DNA of 64,000 bases, taken from Adiantum capillus-veneris (lineage: Eukaryota; Streptophyta; Polypodiopsida; Polypodiales; Pteridaceae). Of the stretch, positions 35,649 through 46,807 are shown one piece after another (positions within the stretch are counted from its first letter, which is position 1; the number at the start of each line of letters is the position of its first letter). The position numbers and the translations under genes were made by a program. The notes under the pieces were generated by a model. That model saw only the letters and a program-made list of their open reading frames with translations, was not told where the DNA came from and did not search any database. The stretch is from contig CM043963.1 of assembly GCA_014529385.2 (NCBI GenBank), positions 110,652,912-110,716,911 of the forward strand, read 5' to 3'.

Positions 35649-37050
35649 GCATTAGCACCAACTTGATAGGTGCAAAGAATCATTTAAATAAATAGAGCTA
35701 GAATTATGAAGTGAATTTACAAATACAAATTCAAAGGTACACAAGGGTCTTAAACACATCTGCTATAAATATAGGATCAACATATCCTCTAGGTAAAAAT
35801 CTTGAAGATTCCCATCAGATGAGGGTCGGGAGAGAGTTGTGTTGGGTGTATTAAGCAAACCCTTATGGAGTGTGTCATCTATAAACAAACTTTTGGGAGG
35901 ATCAAAAGGCACACAAATTTTTGAAAAAGGTTTGTAAAACAATTGTACACTGGATTTTGTAGGGTGTTGATGCCTTCACGACCATGTCTACTTGTAGCAA
36001 ACGTTCATACTGGGTTTGAATAATGTTAAGGTTGTCTTGTAAAGTGTCGATGTTGTCCTCTCTTTGGTCAAGGCTCCCCTACTTGGGCCCTTTTGCCTCT
36101 ACAACAAGCATGGTGCAAGACTCTTATGTTTCCATGAAAAAAGACTCAGGCCCATAAGGTTTATGGTCTTTGGTTTGATGCTTAGGTCTTGTTTCAACAT
36201 CAAGAGGTTAAGGCTCTTTTGTTTTCATGGGAACGGACTTTGTTTGGGTCTTAGATTATCCCTTATTAAGAAAATACAATCTCCTTTCTCCTCCTCTACC
36301 CCTGTTTTTACGTGTGAGATGTTTCCTCTTCCTCTTGTACATTCCTCTCATCTTCCATATACTTTTGAAGGACATGTTCTCCTAAAGAAGACTCTTTCTT
36401 TGTTATTTTTTTGTCTACTAGCTTAAGTAGTAGTCAGTTTGATCTCCATAGCATGGTCATCCACAAAGCTATCTTCTATCCAAAATTTGAGGTTGTAAGA
36501 TAGCTAGTAGCTAATGGACAAGCATCATGTGGTATGGTTGTAGATATTGAAAGTCCCATGTCTCTAATGACCACATGATGTGTGCTTGTATTGTGTGTGT
36601 GTGTGTGTGTGTTGTCTGATAGTGTATCGTATGTTGTATTACGTGGAAACAGCAAGGTTGTTGGCCTCACAATGTGGATATGTGTGTTAGTCGTTCTACA
36701 AAATAGTGCTTATCATATGGGGGCATCACTTTGGTTACGTGGGGAACATGGTGTCATTGTGGTAAGTCACTGGCTCATCGTATGGGTACTACATTCGTAA
36801 TGCGGTGATACTAGTATCCTTAAGGTGAGTTAACTTCCCTTCCCAATGCAAAGGAAATATATAGGCATTGATTGGTAACATATCCATATGATACTCGTAC
36901 TTAAACAATATTTAGATTCGAGTAGCACGTGGTTGGTAATGCGGCTAATATGTATCATTTGTTAGAAACATGTATTTATGCATAAGTGTGGCATTCAAAT
37001 CATTGCACTGGCCATATGAATGTTGTATAAATTGTATATGCATGTATATA

Positions 37051-37201
37051 TAGTGTTTTTTTTAGTACTATGTACCAATATAATTGGTCGCGATAACACG
37101 GCCATGGAGAGTATTTTGTGTACAAATTCTCATAGTGTTTGAGTACTATGTACACAATATACGTGGTCGATAACACAGCCATAAAGAGTATTTTGTATAC
37201 A
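37051..37201. repeat. 82-bp tandem repeat, about 1.8 units
   Basis: TAGTGTTT...GTACTATGTAC...GATAACACRGCCAT...GAGTATTTTGT recurs at an offset of 82 bp, then the first word appears a third time at 37202. Confidence 0.85.
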
Positions 37202-38005
37202 TAGTGTGTATAAATGTTTGTGTTGATTTTTTTTGTCAAAGTATCTCAATATCCAATTATAACACATCTATTAAAAAAATAGAATCATAATTATTTGACA
37301 ACTACTTATAAAAGTATCTATCAACTATATTTATCATGTTAACAAACTTTATTGAAAAACTAATATTTTGTTCACAATATAATGCTATTTTTTTACAAAT
37401 TGAACTTTGGATATCAATTTATCACAGAATTAAACCAATTTCCCTCTCTATCTCTCTAGGATGCAAAACATGTAATGAGCTACAAAACACACTTGAGCCA
37501 CAAAATTTTCTCAAACCATAGATTTTACTAAATGAGACCCTACTTTCATATAACATCAAAACCTCATGAAATTTCTTATATATAAAATTAGGAAAAGAAA
37601 AGCTCAATTTTAGGCATTTTGCTATTTTTCAAAGAGTATTTAAAGATAGATCCTAACTATGTTCAATAGCCTCTCATTGAAAATATGCCTGCTTTTTATC
37701 TGGCATAAACACTTGGAAATTACAGATGTTTATTGTATAAATGATTTTTTATTTGGGTTATTGACCTAACAAGTGAAAGACTAGATGTTTGAGAGAACAA
37801 TCTTTGGCCTAGATATTTAATATTTGCCTATAATAAAATTAGCTTATCTCATGTAGCCTCTCTTTGTGAGAGTTGTAATCTTTTCATGTAATGTCAATGA
37901 CTTGGGTTTCTATCCTTTGGTACAATTGTGATATTGATTGTGTACATTGTGTTTTTTAGTATTTGTATTTCTTAATTTGTTCAATTTAAACTCCAAACCC
38001 TGATC

Positions 38006-38075
38006 CTTGGGGGGTGCACGTGTAAGAAACTATTCATATAATGTGCGTTCAAAGGGTTACATTAAAAAAACCCCT
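38006..38075. mobile_element. Left half of a MITE-like TIR element split by family C
   Basis: Terminus CTTGGGGGGTGCAC; interior matches 33619 onward up to ATTAAAAAAACCCCT, where the retrotransposon begins. The other half is 56129-56268. Confidence 0.7.
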
Positions 38076-38993
38076 TGTTGGTGGATACGCCGCGATGGAC
38101 GTCAGCACAGCGAGAACTCACCTAACAAGATTTGTCAGCTAAGGACGAAGCTCGATCCGCAGGCACGTGGAAGCAAGCATAGGAGGTCAATCTACACTCG
38201 ACCGACTCTCGACTAATTCCTACAGAGGTCTCTACCCAATGTCTAAGCTACAGCCTTCAGGAGTGCATAAGAGGAGATTTCCTACAACGCTTTCTAGAGC
38301 CAAATACCCATCAAATGGTCTCGAAACGCCACAGAACTTGAAGGAGACCCTACTAACACCAATAGGTCACTCTCCCTAAGGTCCATGAACCAAAATCCCA
38401 ACCCTAAACACATGGTGCCAAAACACGTAGGATGTCTAGCCGAAATTTGCAGTCGTTTTCAAAAACTAAAGTGCCTAATGTGTATCTCTACTCAATGCAA
38501 ACGCATGGATATGCTGAAATGCAAAAAACAGATAGCGTATGCTCACCGAATCACCAGATGAAGCTCGTAGGTCGAGCTTGCAAAACCGGACCGTACGCGC
38601 GCAATGTAGGTATTGGCGCGTAGCTCTTGTCGAGGGCAACACGTTGCACTTCTCCGCACTCGATTTCGACCACCGGTGCGCGCATAGCGTCAAGATGAAG
38701 CTCTCACTCTCTCTCGTACACAGTACGCTCACTCACATACTTAACTTTTTAAACTGACAATGGTTTTACCATTAACGTCAAAAAGTGGTATAAATACCTC
38801 ACAATCTCAAACCCTACTATTCCAATTTTAACCAACTACTCAATCTAAATGTCAAAAATCAATCTGGAAACTTCTGTAAGCCCCAATATTTACAAAGGTG
38901 AAATGTCGGGTTTTCTCAATAAATGAATAATTACAAAAAATAACAATCCGCCGCAAGCAGTCATTTTCCGTAGGGTGTGTCCAGCTTCGAACA
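38076..38993 (-). repeat. Family C 3' LTR (918 bp)
   Basis: TG at 38076 follows the CCCCT duplication; CA at 38993 precedes the purine tract. It contains the half-palindrome CACGTAGGATGTCT at 38424-38437, also present in the other LTR. A TATAAATA word on the plus strand lies near 38788 and is conserved near 55918; its orientation opposes element transcription, so its role is unclear. Confidence 0.9.
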
Positions 38994-39008
38994 CTCCCCT
39001 CCTCCTTG
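38994..39008 (-). other. Family C polypurine tract
   Basis: CTCCCCTCCTCCTTG on the plus strand, purine-rich on the minus strand, directly inside the 3' LTR. Confidence 0.85.
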
Positions 39009-39201
39009 TTCATGTTGTCCCCGACATGGCTATTGGGCTGCTTCTTCATCGTAGGCTTTCTCTCATCTTGAGCAGTGACTCATATCTTGCATGTTGAGCT
39101 AGTATTGTTGGGCCGAATATGTCTATGCTGATGGTGAAGAAGCCAGTATAGAAGGATTCTTCAAAGGCCTGGAGGTGATAAGATGGCAAAAACATAATCC
39201 T

Positions 39202-41012
39202 TTAATGCAATGCATGTATCACCTCGTGAGATGGCTGACCACACAGATCGTATGCACATCTGTATGTATCTTGAAAGAAGAAGATATTGTCTGTCGCCTG
39301 GCCTAGTTTGAATGTCTCGAATACTGGCAACAGTGTTTTGCATATCTTTCTCATCATGATGCAAGATAGGTCAGGCGAGCCAATGAACAATTTGATGGCG
39401 TCCGTTAGCGTTTTCACCATGTATTGCTCACTTATTCTCTCTCCTGCCTTCGAGCCTGGCAGCTTCGGGTAATTTAGCCAAGTAGGTTGGCTTCTCTGCA
39501 TTAACTCGTGGGCTTTCCACGTCCTCATCCTTGGTAGGGGGCAGAAACTGAGGTTGTCTCTGATCACTTTAGGTGCCTCTACCAGATGGATTAGATACTG
39601 AGGATACTTTGTCAGCCATGCCTTTCCCCACTTGGGTTGAGAGTCTACTATCAACTTGACTCCTTCAGGCTTGGAGATGTCTGCTTTGTACAATGGCACT
39701 GTTGGCTCCTCTCTGATCCGCTTGTTGATTGTGGAAGCTTCATATTTCAGCAGAGGATATGGGAGAGAGGGCTGTAGCCATTCACGCCAAAGGTTGCTGG
39801 CATCTATCTTCTGAATAGTCATTGATTTAAAGACCCTATGCTCCCATTCCAAGGATTCTTTGGCTGTGTCTTTGACTGCTGCTTCTATGGCCTTTTGCAG
39901 CTTCTCTTCTTCTTGTTGTGTGAAATCTCGTGGCTCTTGAGAGGGTCCTACAAGGATTTCCTCTTGCATGGTGGTGTCCACTGGATCTACCACATTCTCT
40001 ATGTCTATTCCTTCCATGGCTGCTGGCTCGGTGCTAAACTGCTCTTTTGTTTGCTGTTGGCCTCTTAGATCTTCTATTTGCTTCTGAAATGTCTTTTTTT
40101 CTCCTTCAGCTTGCTCTCCCATATTCACAAGGAGGTCGTTTAGATATGCATTTATCTTTTCCGCCTCCTCGAGCTTTCTCTTGATGGCTTCTAGCTCATT
40201 TTGCATGGCTCTGTGCTCTTCTTCCAATCGGTTCTGCATTACCATAGAGCCCTCAGCCATCATCAGCCTTTGTCTTTTCTCTAATGTCAACTCCTTTTGG
40301 AGCTCTTTCATTTTCTCTTCATATAAATCCGTCTCTGAAGTAGTGTGAGTCGAGCTAGTAGCTCTGACTCTGGCAGGAGATGCCCGTAGCCGTTGGATGG
40401 TTTGATCTTTGACTTTCATCTGGTCTTTAAGCTCTATTACCTCATCCTGGCTTGCCTCATGCTCTAGCTTTGCCTTTTCCTTGGCATTTCTCAGGGCTTC
40501 CACCTCCTTGGATTCTTCAGCAAGTTGTAGGGTTAGGTTGTCCCTTTCTCTATCTGCATCTGTCAATGACTTGCTGAGTTTTTTGTATTCTTCTTCAGCT
40601 CTTTGAATTCTTTGATCTGCTGCTTGATTCTCTCGTTCCATCTCCTGGCATCTTTGCAATGTTGTGGCCAGACTGGCTTGCATCTCTGCTTGTTTCTCTA
40701 TATGCCCTTGGCTTTGTCTTTGTAGTATGGTCTTTAGCCGCCAGAGCTGAAGAGCCGCCACAGCCGCCAGAGCCTTCTTTCCTTTCTTCGGCTCTGGCGG
40801 CTCTTCTAGTACGGTAGCTCTACTGCGTTTCCTTCAGGATCCTTGAACACACCTTGGTAAATCTTCAAGTCATTGGACTCTAACAAATCGTCCTGTATCC
40901 ATGTGCTGGTTGCCTTCAGAGTTCCTTCTGAGATGACAAACGGCTCCACTTCTTCCAAGTAATCTTTTATTGTCATTCTCTTCTTTTTTGCCGATGATTT
41001 TGCGGCTGCCAT
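39202..41012 (-). pseudogene. Coiled-coil gene carried between pol and 3' LTR of family C (about 590 residues)
   Basis: Two overlapping minus-strand frames. The first (40806-41012) begins MAAAKSSAKKKRMTIKDYLE and holds a 68-residue N-terminal domain ending GNAVELPY. The second is open from about 40810 to 39202 with no internal stop; the junction needs a single-base shift near 40800, where the second frame supplies EEPPEPKKGKKALAAVA. Residues of the 519-codon part: about 14-128 and 146-240 are long coiled coils rich in Glu, Lys, Gln and Leu; 240-300 is an acidic linker; 300-519 is a globular domain with many Trp/Pro/Tyr (WREWLQPSLPYPLL, PLPRMRTWKAHELMQ). No transmembrane segment, protease, polymerase or envelope feature is visible and I do not recognise the family. 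It is longer and far less broken than the gag-pol frames of the same element. It may be a captured host gene or an element accessory protein. Confidence 0.7.
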
Positions 41013-41177
41013 GGATCCTGTTGCACTCAGTAGTCCGAAGTTAGCGTTTTTTCCATATTAGCTAAGAAACTGAGTTTTAACTATCCAAATAACTTGAAAA
41101 TTGAAAATAAAACTTAAAAGGAACTAGGGAAACCCTGCATGTGCTCACGGTATCATTCTGGCCAAAATTTATCGTTT

Positions 41178-42057
41178 AGACATCATATACGTAGGATGTC
41201 TTTTTCATCAGTTTTTGGTGAAACTTGGCAGGCTGGTGGCCCTTGGCTTGTGCAACATGGCTATGTGATTGGAATTGGGTTTGGGCATCAAAAAGTGCAT
41301 TTATGGGCAGATTCAGGTTTCAGGCTCACAAATTGGGTAGGATGTCCACAACGGGTGGCAAATGATATTCAAATGGGTTGAAGGTTGATATATGAGCTTC
41401 TTGCACCATGGTAATGGCTCTCATGATGTCATTTCTTGCACAGAAGGTCAAAATTGAGTTGGAGACATCCTACGCGTAGGATGTCTTTTTCATCAAAATA
41501 GCTAAAGATTTGTTCTTTGGGTAGCTCTTGGCATGTGGAACATGGACCTACTCTTGGATGTTGATTTGGACAAGAATTGGTGTCGGTAAGACCATGTGTA
41601 GTGTTTTTGGGCTCAAAAAGTGCATCTTGGAGGTGTTGGGAGCCAAAAGAGATGGGAATGGCTTGAAACTTGATATATGAGCTCATGAAGGGGTAATAAA
41701 GAGATCTAGAGTTGAAAAATACCATCTGGGGGCCAAAAATGTCATTTAAACATCCTACGCGTAGGATGTCTATTTCATCATTTTTTTACATGTGACCACA
41801 CAGATAGGTTGGCAATGTGCTTATGAATGTATTGTGCAAGTTTCATGTGATTTGGACAAGTTTTGGTAGGTCTATGCCCCATTATTGCCTCTATGCCCTG
41901 ACTTTGCGTTTTTTGGTGCACATGAGGTCAATTTTTGTCCAAATGTGATGAAACTTGGTGGCTAGCATGTAAATGCTATTCAGAAGCTTTGTGTGATGAG
42001 AGATGTTGGGGTTGGTGCTCAAAAATGGCCTTGAGACATCCTATGTGTAGGATGTCT
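41178..42057. repeat. 285-bp tandem array bounded by 24-bp palindromes
   Basis: Palindromes built from the half-site CGTAGGATGTCT and its inverse lie at 41178-41201, 41463-41486 (perfect), 41748-41771 (one change) and 42034-42057: spacing 285, 285 and 286 bp. The three units between them are diverged but share words such as GCTCAAAAAGTGCA, GAAACTTGATATATGAGCT and ATTTGGACAAG. No ORF spans the units. It lies between the pol tail and the coiled-coil gene. Confidence 0.9.
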
Positions 42058-43837
42058 CCTGATGAAAATTATATTGGAAGAGTTACTAGCACCTGCCCTA
42101 AGCCCCCCTAAGTCCCTTTTAAGCATTATTTCAACAAAAAAGTCAAATTGATAGAAAGAAACTCCCAGTGTGGATTTCAGAGCCTCCGAGCCGTTTTTTA
42201 AAATTTTGGAGTGCTTTTTGGCGATGACATTTCTTGATGTTGGTCTCCATAGCTTTCTGATCCCTTGGGGATCCTTGCCATATGGTTTCTGTCGACTTTG
42301 GCTTCACCAGAGCTCCATTTGGCAATTTGTCGCTCTAGAAGCGCCTGTGGTTGCGTTTTCATGTCATCGATGACTTGTGGTGGTCTAACACCATAGGAAT
42401 TGGTTGTTGATGGTCTAGGAAAGCCGCTTGTGAAGTTTGGTGGCAAATGGACATGCGGTTTGGCCGCAAGAGCTATTTGACGCTTTGTGTGTCTGATACC
42501 GTTTCTGAATTTTGATGCCGCTCCGGGTCACCGTATGGTCATGTGGGCTATATAGACTTGTCGAGCATGTCGAGATTCTCCTACCCATGAGTTTTGGTAG
42601 CATTTGGGTGCCTTTCCGTCGATTTCCCATTTGGTGGCCTCTTGCGGGGCTCTAGGAATTAGGGTTTTTCCCGATGGTTTTGTACTGCCTTTGTTCATCC
42701 AAAAGTGGTCTCCTATGCTAGGGTAAGCCGTCGATTAAGTGTCATTGCTTTTGGGTTAGCCGTTAGGTGGTCACTTCTACCTGTAGGTCTCTACTGCTTG
42801 ATTTCTGTGTGAACCCTACGCTAGTTTTCGCGACAAAACAACAAACATGCGCGAAAAGCTCAAGGTGGTGAACCTACCTCTCATGTCTGGAGCCTGTCGA
42901 GTGGTCGTGCGCATCGTAGAAGTTGCTGGAAGTTCCATTTGCTCTAGGTGGCAGAAGCTCTCTCTCAAAAGTCAATAGTAGAAATGAGCTTAAAATGAAG
43001 TGAAAATTCCTTATAATGGGGTCCCCGAACTACTTTCCATGAAATTTGACATGTGCTCCCAAATTCTTGCGAGATGCAGTTTAGGCATAAAAATTTCTGG
43101 ATTTGGACTCCATTTGCCCAGTTTTCGAGAAATTTACCGTTTCGGTCAAAATCTAGTCAAAATACGCTTTTCGCTTCATTCTCATAATTGCACCCCCATT
43201 TTACCATAGGTTGTCCTATAGTCACTGATCATCCCCATATTTTTTGTTTTTCATTACGATGTTTTTCACCTACTTTTTGTATTTTTGATGTTTTTCTGCC
43301 GAAAATTAGTAAAATTAAAAGGAAAATAGCAAATCAAACCCAAAAAATTTCCAAAAATCGTAATAAATCAAAAACATCACCGCAAAACATTATATACACT
43401 CTCATGCAATTTTTATGACCGGATTTCTCTGTTTTACCACTATTTTGCCCGAAAAATTGTTATTTTTACTTGTATACACACACCTAGGGGCTTGATTTTG
43501 TGTTTGGCCCCATATACTTGTAGATTCATGCTGTATAAGGGCATATGTACTTAGGTTAGTCTAGAAAATTTTGCAATCAAACAACAACTCTTAAAAATAG
43601 TTGAAAAACATGCTCTTTTTTTCCCATTGGGTCCGCATTTGAGAATGCCTCCCCTCCTCCTAGCCAGAGTCCTCCCGGACGACAAGGTATCACCTTGGGG
43701 TATGTGCTATGCATGGGTTAAAAACTTGTGCTAATGCTCGGCCATGTAATGTGGCCCTATATAATGCATACTCGGTCAATGCATGGAAAAATTAATGTTG
43801 TGCAAGAGGAAGGTATAAGCAATATGCTTATTGGCAT
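42058..43837 (-). other. Family C spacer between pol tail and palindrome array
   Basis: Noncoding as far as I can see. The short ORFs here have no known motif. A/T-rich stretches with repeated AAAAAT words occur at 43300-43420. It may hold untranslated or subgenomic promoter sequence for the coiled-coil gene. Confidence 0.5.
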
Positions 43838-44563
43838 TCATCGTCGAGGTTTCCTGTTTTTTGTTGATTTGGTTGGTGGAGTTTCTTTGCAAGTAAAATT
43901 TGTAACTCTACCGCTCTCTGTTTGATCGTTTTTCTTACAACAGTCGTCGCGAGGTTTGCCGCTACTGTCGATATGGCCGTAGTCGTCTCCTTGGAGAGAA
44001 TTTTCCTGTCGGAAGCCATAGACTTTGTCTCTTTTGCTTTCCATTTGTAGATTTTCTTTGCCGGTTTTTGTAGGTTTATTGCTACTTCTGCAGTTGTCAT
44101 TGTTTTGCTGGCTGATTGGCACCCATATAGATCGGTTTGCCGATTTCATATGTTGTGTGTCCCTGCCTTCCGATGTTGCTTGTACTAAAGGGAGTTCCTT
44201 TTGCTTCGGTTTTGGGATCCAAATGCGAGTCGCATTTACGTTGTTGCTGAGCATGTTCTTCAGGATCCATATCTGTTTTATTCCCTTGGTTATTGGTTGA
44301 ACTATCTTATCCTTTTGATTTCTTCTATCGTATTGTTGTTTGTCTGCCATGTCATTTCTATCCTTCCGCACCCATACTTCCTTTCCTCGTGTTGGTAACC
44401 TTGATCTCTTCACTGCGGCCGGTGTTGTTTTATGCTTGTAGTGAACATGGTTGGCAGTTCCCTGTTTGTTCTCCATGTTGTTCTTGAGGTGGCACCCATC
44501 CTTTTGGTTCTTTATCCAGTGACTGTGTTGCTGGCAGCTGATTCTTGCGTGGTTGCTGAGCAA
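43838..44563 (-). pseudogene. W-V-P repeat tail of family C pol
   Basis: A 241-codon minus-strand frame overlaps the end of the second retropepsin in another frame. Its composition is Lys/Asn/Gln-rich and hydrophilic. Tryptophan motifs recur: VWVRK (W codon 44372-44374), IWILK (44267-44269), IWIPK (44219-44221) and IWVPI (44123-44125); GWVPPQ (44496-44498) precedes them in the retropepsin frame. Distances between them are 35, 16 and 32 residues. The TAA that ends the retropepsin frame suggests the original protein ran on through this tail. Family A has the same motif after its second protease. No function is known to me. Confidence 0.55.
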
Positions 44564-45164
44564 AGGTTACCACCTGTTGTTCTTGTGCATGCTGAATTTT
44601 GACTGCATCCGCATTCCAATCTATCTGCACATTATACTCTTTTTGCCAAGGTTGTCCCACCAACATGGAGTGTTGTGTGCTTTGATCCTCAACCACATAA
44701 AACTTGTGTGGATAAATATATTGATATACTTGTACATGCAATATAGTCCTGCCCAATGTTTTCAGCGAATGTGATGTACTATTTTCCAGCACTTGTGGAG
44801 TAGGATGCAGTTGACCTATGGGTTTGAGCTGTTTGTATAATCTGGAAGAGATTAGATTTGCTTGAGCTCCAGAATTAAGCAATGCCATCAATTCAACTTG
44901 CTTGCTACCCACTTTGACTACAATTATTGGCTCCACTGTGTCTTCATCAAAATTTGTTAGTTGAATGGCATTGATTCGCAACGGTGATCCACCTTGTTGT
45001 TGTTGTCGTAGAAGCTGTCTTTTTGCAATGCGTTCTTTTGCTTCTGCTTGAGCTTCTTCTCGTACCCTTTGTTTCTCCTTCATCCGTTGTTTTTCTTTAT
45101 GGATTTGTTGAAGCATATCCTGTGTTAGTGGTAAATGATATTTCTTTAATCAACACCCACTAAT
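44430..45164 (-). pseudogene. Second retropepsin-like domain fused behind integrase (family C)
   Basis: The frame 44430-45116 is in phase with the integrase C-terminus: after GEEMPN a TGA (45165-45167), four codons, a second TGA (45150-45152), then LKKYHLPLTQDMLQQIHKEK. Two nonsense changes aside, it is the same polyprotein. Residues 1-45 are a K/R/E/Q-rich helix. The domain follows: VEPIIVVKVGSKQVELMALL, then NSGAQANLIS (residue 81), where the catalytic D of D-S-G-A is Asn, and HSMLVGQPWQKEYNVQIDW, the usual LGxPWLxxxNxxIDW. Protease 1 lies at 48548-49753, so this element encodes two retropepsin folds. Inactive as read; in family A the equivalent keeps D-T-G-A. Confidence 0.75.
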
Positions 45165-46272
45165 TCAATTTGGCATTTCTTCTCCTGCTAATGTAGCAAG
45201 CTTGACAGCTCCGCTTTGTGATAAGTCACTAATCACAAAGGGTCCCATCCCTCGCTTTTTAAGTTTCTTGGCATGTTGTTTCAAGGTATAAACAAGTACA
45301 TAATCACCTGTTTTGAACTCTTTCGTGCGCACATGGTTGTCAAAAAACTCCTTTTGTCTTCTCTTTTTAGCATAGATCGAAGCTACAGCTCGTAAGTGAA
45401 GTTCATCTAGCTTTTCAAGATCATCTATTCTTGAAGAGAGCTCATGCCCTGTCCATTCTAAGCGTTTCGCTACTCGTAGAGTTGGAGTTAAAAACTCTAT
45501 GGGTAATATAGCATTTAGACCAAACACCATGTTGTACGGTGTCGTTCTTATTGATGTTTTGTAAGCTACCCTATATGTCCATAGAGTTGAATGTAGCTGC
45601 TGATCCCAGTCTGTTCTTGACTCTGATACAATTTTAGTGAGAACCGTGCATAGTGTTTTATTTGTGGCCTCAGCTTGTCCATTTGCCTGTGGATGATACA
45701 AAGCAGATTTTCTATGTATGACCATTAATTCTTCTAGCAAATATTCAATGCAATATGACTTCATTAAGAAATTGTGTTCCTTGATCACTGACAATTTCTA
45801 CTAGTAAACCGTATCGTACAAATACATTCTCATATAGAAATTGTGCAGTGGTTCTTGCGTCTGCTTTTTGTGTTGCCTTGGCTTCCACCCATTTTGTGAG
45901 ATAGTCCATAGCCACAATGATATATTGGGTATGGGTGCGATATGCAGGGGGTGAAATAGGCCCCACAAAATCAATGCCCCATTTTGCAAATGCCCTTGCT
46001 CCCATCATTGGCCGTAGTGGCATCTCATCTCTCTTTATTGGCACCTTGGTGCGCTGACATGTGTCACAACACTTTACAAACTCGTCCGCATCCATATGCA
46101 ATGTAAGCCACCATATTCCTACGGTTAAGACAATTTTTGCCGTCTTATCGCCTGAAAATGGCCACCACTTATTCCGCCATGTGCGTGTTCTAGAATCAGC
46201 GCATGTATTCACTTTCACTTGCATAGATTCTAAGTTGATTGTCCTTTCCTCGCTTATAGAGTTGGTTCCCAA
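45165..46272 (-). pseudogene. Family C integrase
   Basis: Two overlapping frames (45745-46272 and 45165-45794) with one shift near 45770. The zinc module shows as DADEFVKCCDTCQRTKVP. The core has WGIDFVGPISPP (first Asp), VEIVSDQGTQFLN (second Asp) and YHPQANGQAEATNK (Glu), a complete DDE set at plant Ty3 spacing. The C-terminal part has LHLRAVASIYAKKRRQKEFFDNH and KTGDYVLVYTL, then GMGPFVISDL, the GPY/F-type module. There is no chromodomain. The MMGARAFAKWGIDFVGP block is characteristic of one plant Ty3 group. The protein continues in phase into the second retropepsin. Confidence 0.88.
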
Positions 46273-46807
46273 TTAGATTATAGTCGCGAGCCTCCAGCTC
46301 TATAGCCCTTTTCTGTGCTTTTGTTATGTTTTCATGAAATGTTCTTGTTGTTAATAAATCAATGATATATTGACTCCATGCCGGTGCAATGTTTATCTGA
46401 AACAATGTTGCGTGATCCACTGGTCGTTTGGCAATACATATAGTACAATTGTTAACATAAGCATGTATGTCAGCATACATAGTTGGCCAATAAACCCGTA
46501 AACTGTTTCAGTCTCTGGTGTGTTTTCATTGTTGAACAATGAAATGCACACTCCTAGACGTGTGCTTCTTCAAGACAACACTCAAACTCCTTCGGATTTA
46601 TACATAGTCGTAGAATTTAGTCCGATCCTAGATGATACAGTCGTCTTGCAATCAACTGGAAGTTTTTCGTTTGTCAAATTGTATGTTTTTTGGATCTGTC
46701 TTCCTTGTTATCAAATCTACCTCTAAAGGAAAGAATGCTAACAATTTCCTGAGACCATTTGGGTATAATTTCAATATTGAAAAGATAAGCATCTGGTATG
46801 TCATCAT
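46196..46807 (-). pseudogene. RNase H-integrase connection with extra zinc-module-like repeat
   Basis: The frame 46196-46480 reads MYADIHAYVNNCTICIAKRP, then FQINIAPAWSQYIIDLLTT, RAIELEARDYNLIGNQLYKRGK. In other frames to the right (46490-46800) similar pieces occur: DAYLFNIEIIPKWSQEIV and LIARRLYHLGSD, with EEAH and H codons. The linker plus H2C2-like segment therefore appears twice before the true integrase. Frames are broken repeatedly, so exact borders are uncertain. Confidence 0.5.

Larger units (their letters stand above)
33855..38005. other. Unrecognised stretch with local tandem repeats
   Basis: No gene recognised. It contains the repeats listed at 35229-35476 and 37051-37201, a CT tract at about 35601-35645 and a short GT run at 36595-36612. 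The left half is generic AT-rich sequence with many stops in all frames. Confidence 0.55.

Noticed and set aside
36064-36426. 120-codon plus-strand ORF
   Set aside because: Leu/Phe/Arg composition without domains; the region looks noncoding on both strands.
38780-38800. TATAAATA as the family C promoter
   Set aside because: It is oriented against element transcription in both LTRs, so it cannot be assigned as the sense promoter.
41178-42057. Regular spacing suggestive of a CRISPR array
   Set aside because: Units are 285 bp, the interval sequences are related to each other, no cas genes are present, and the context is a plant retrotransposon.
43838-44563. 241-codon frame as an envelope gene
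   Set aside because: No signal peptide, transmembrane segment or glycoprotein features; better explained as the tail of the second protease.
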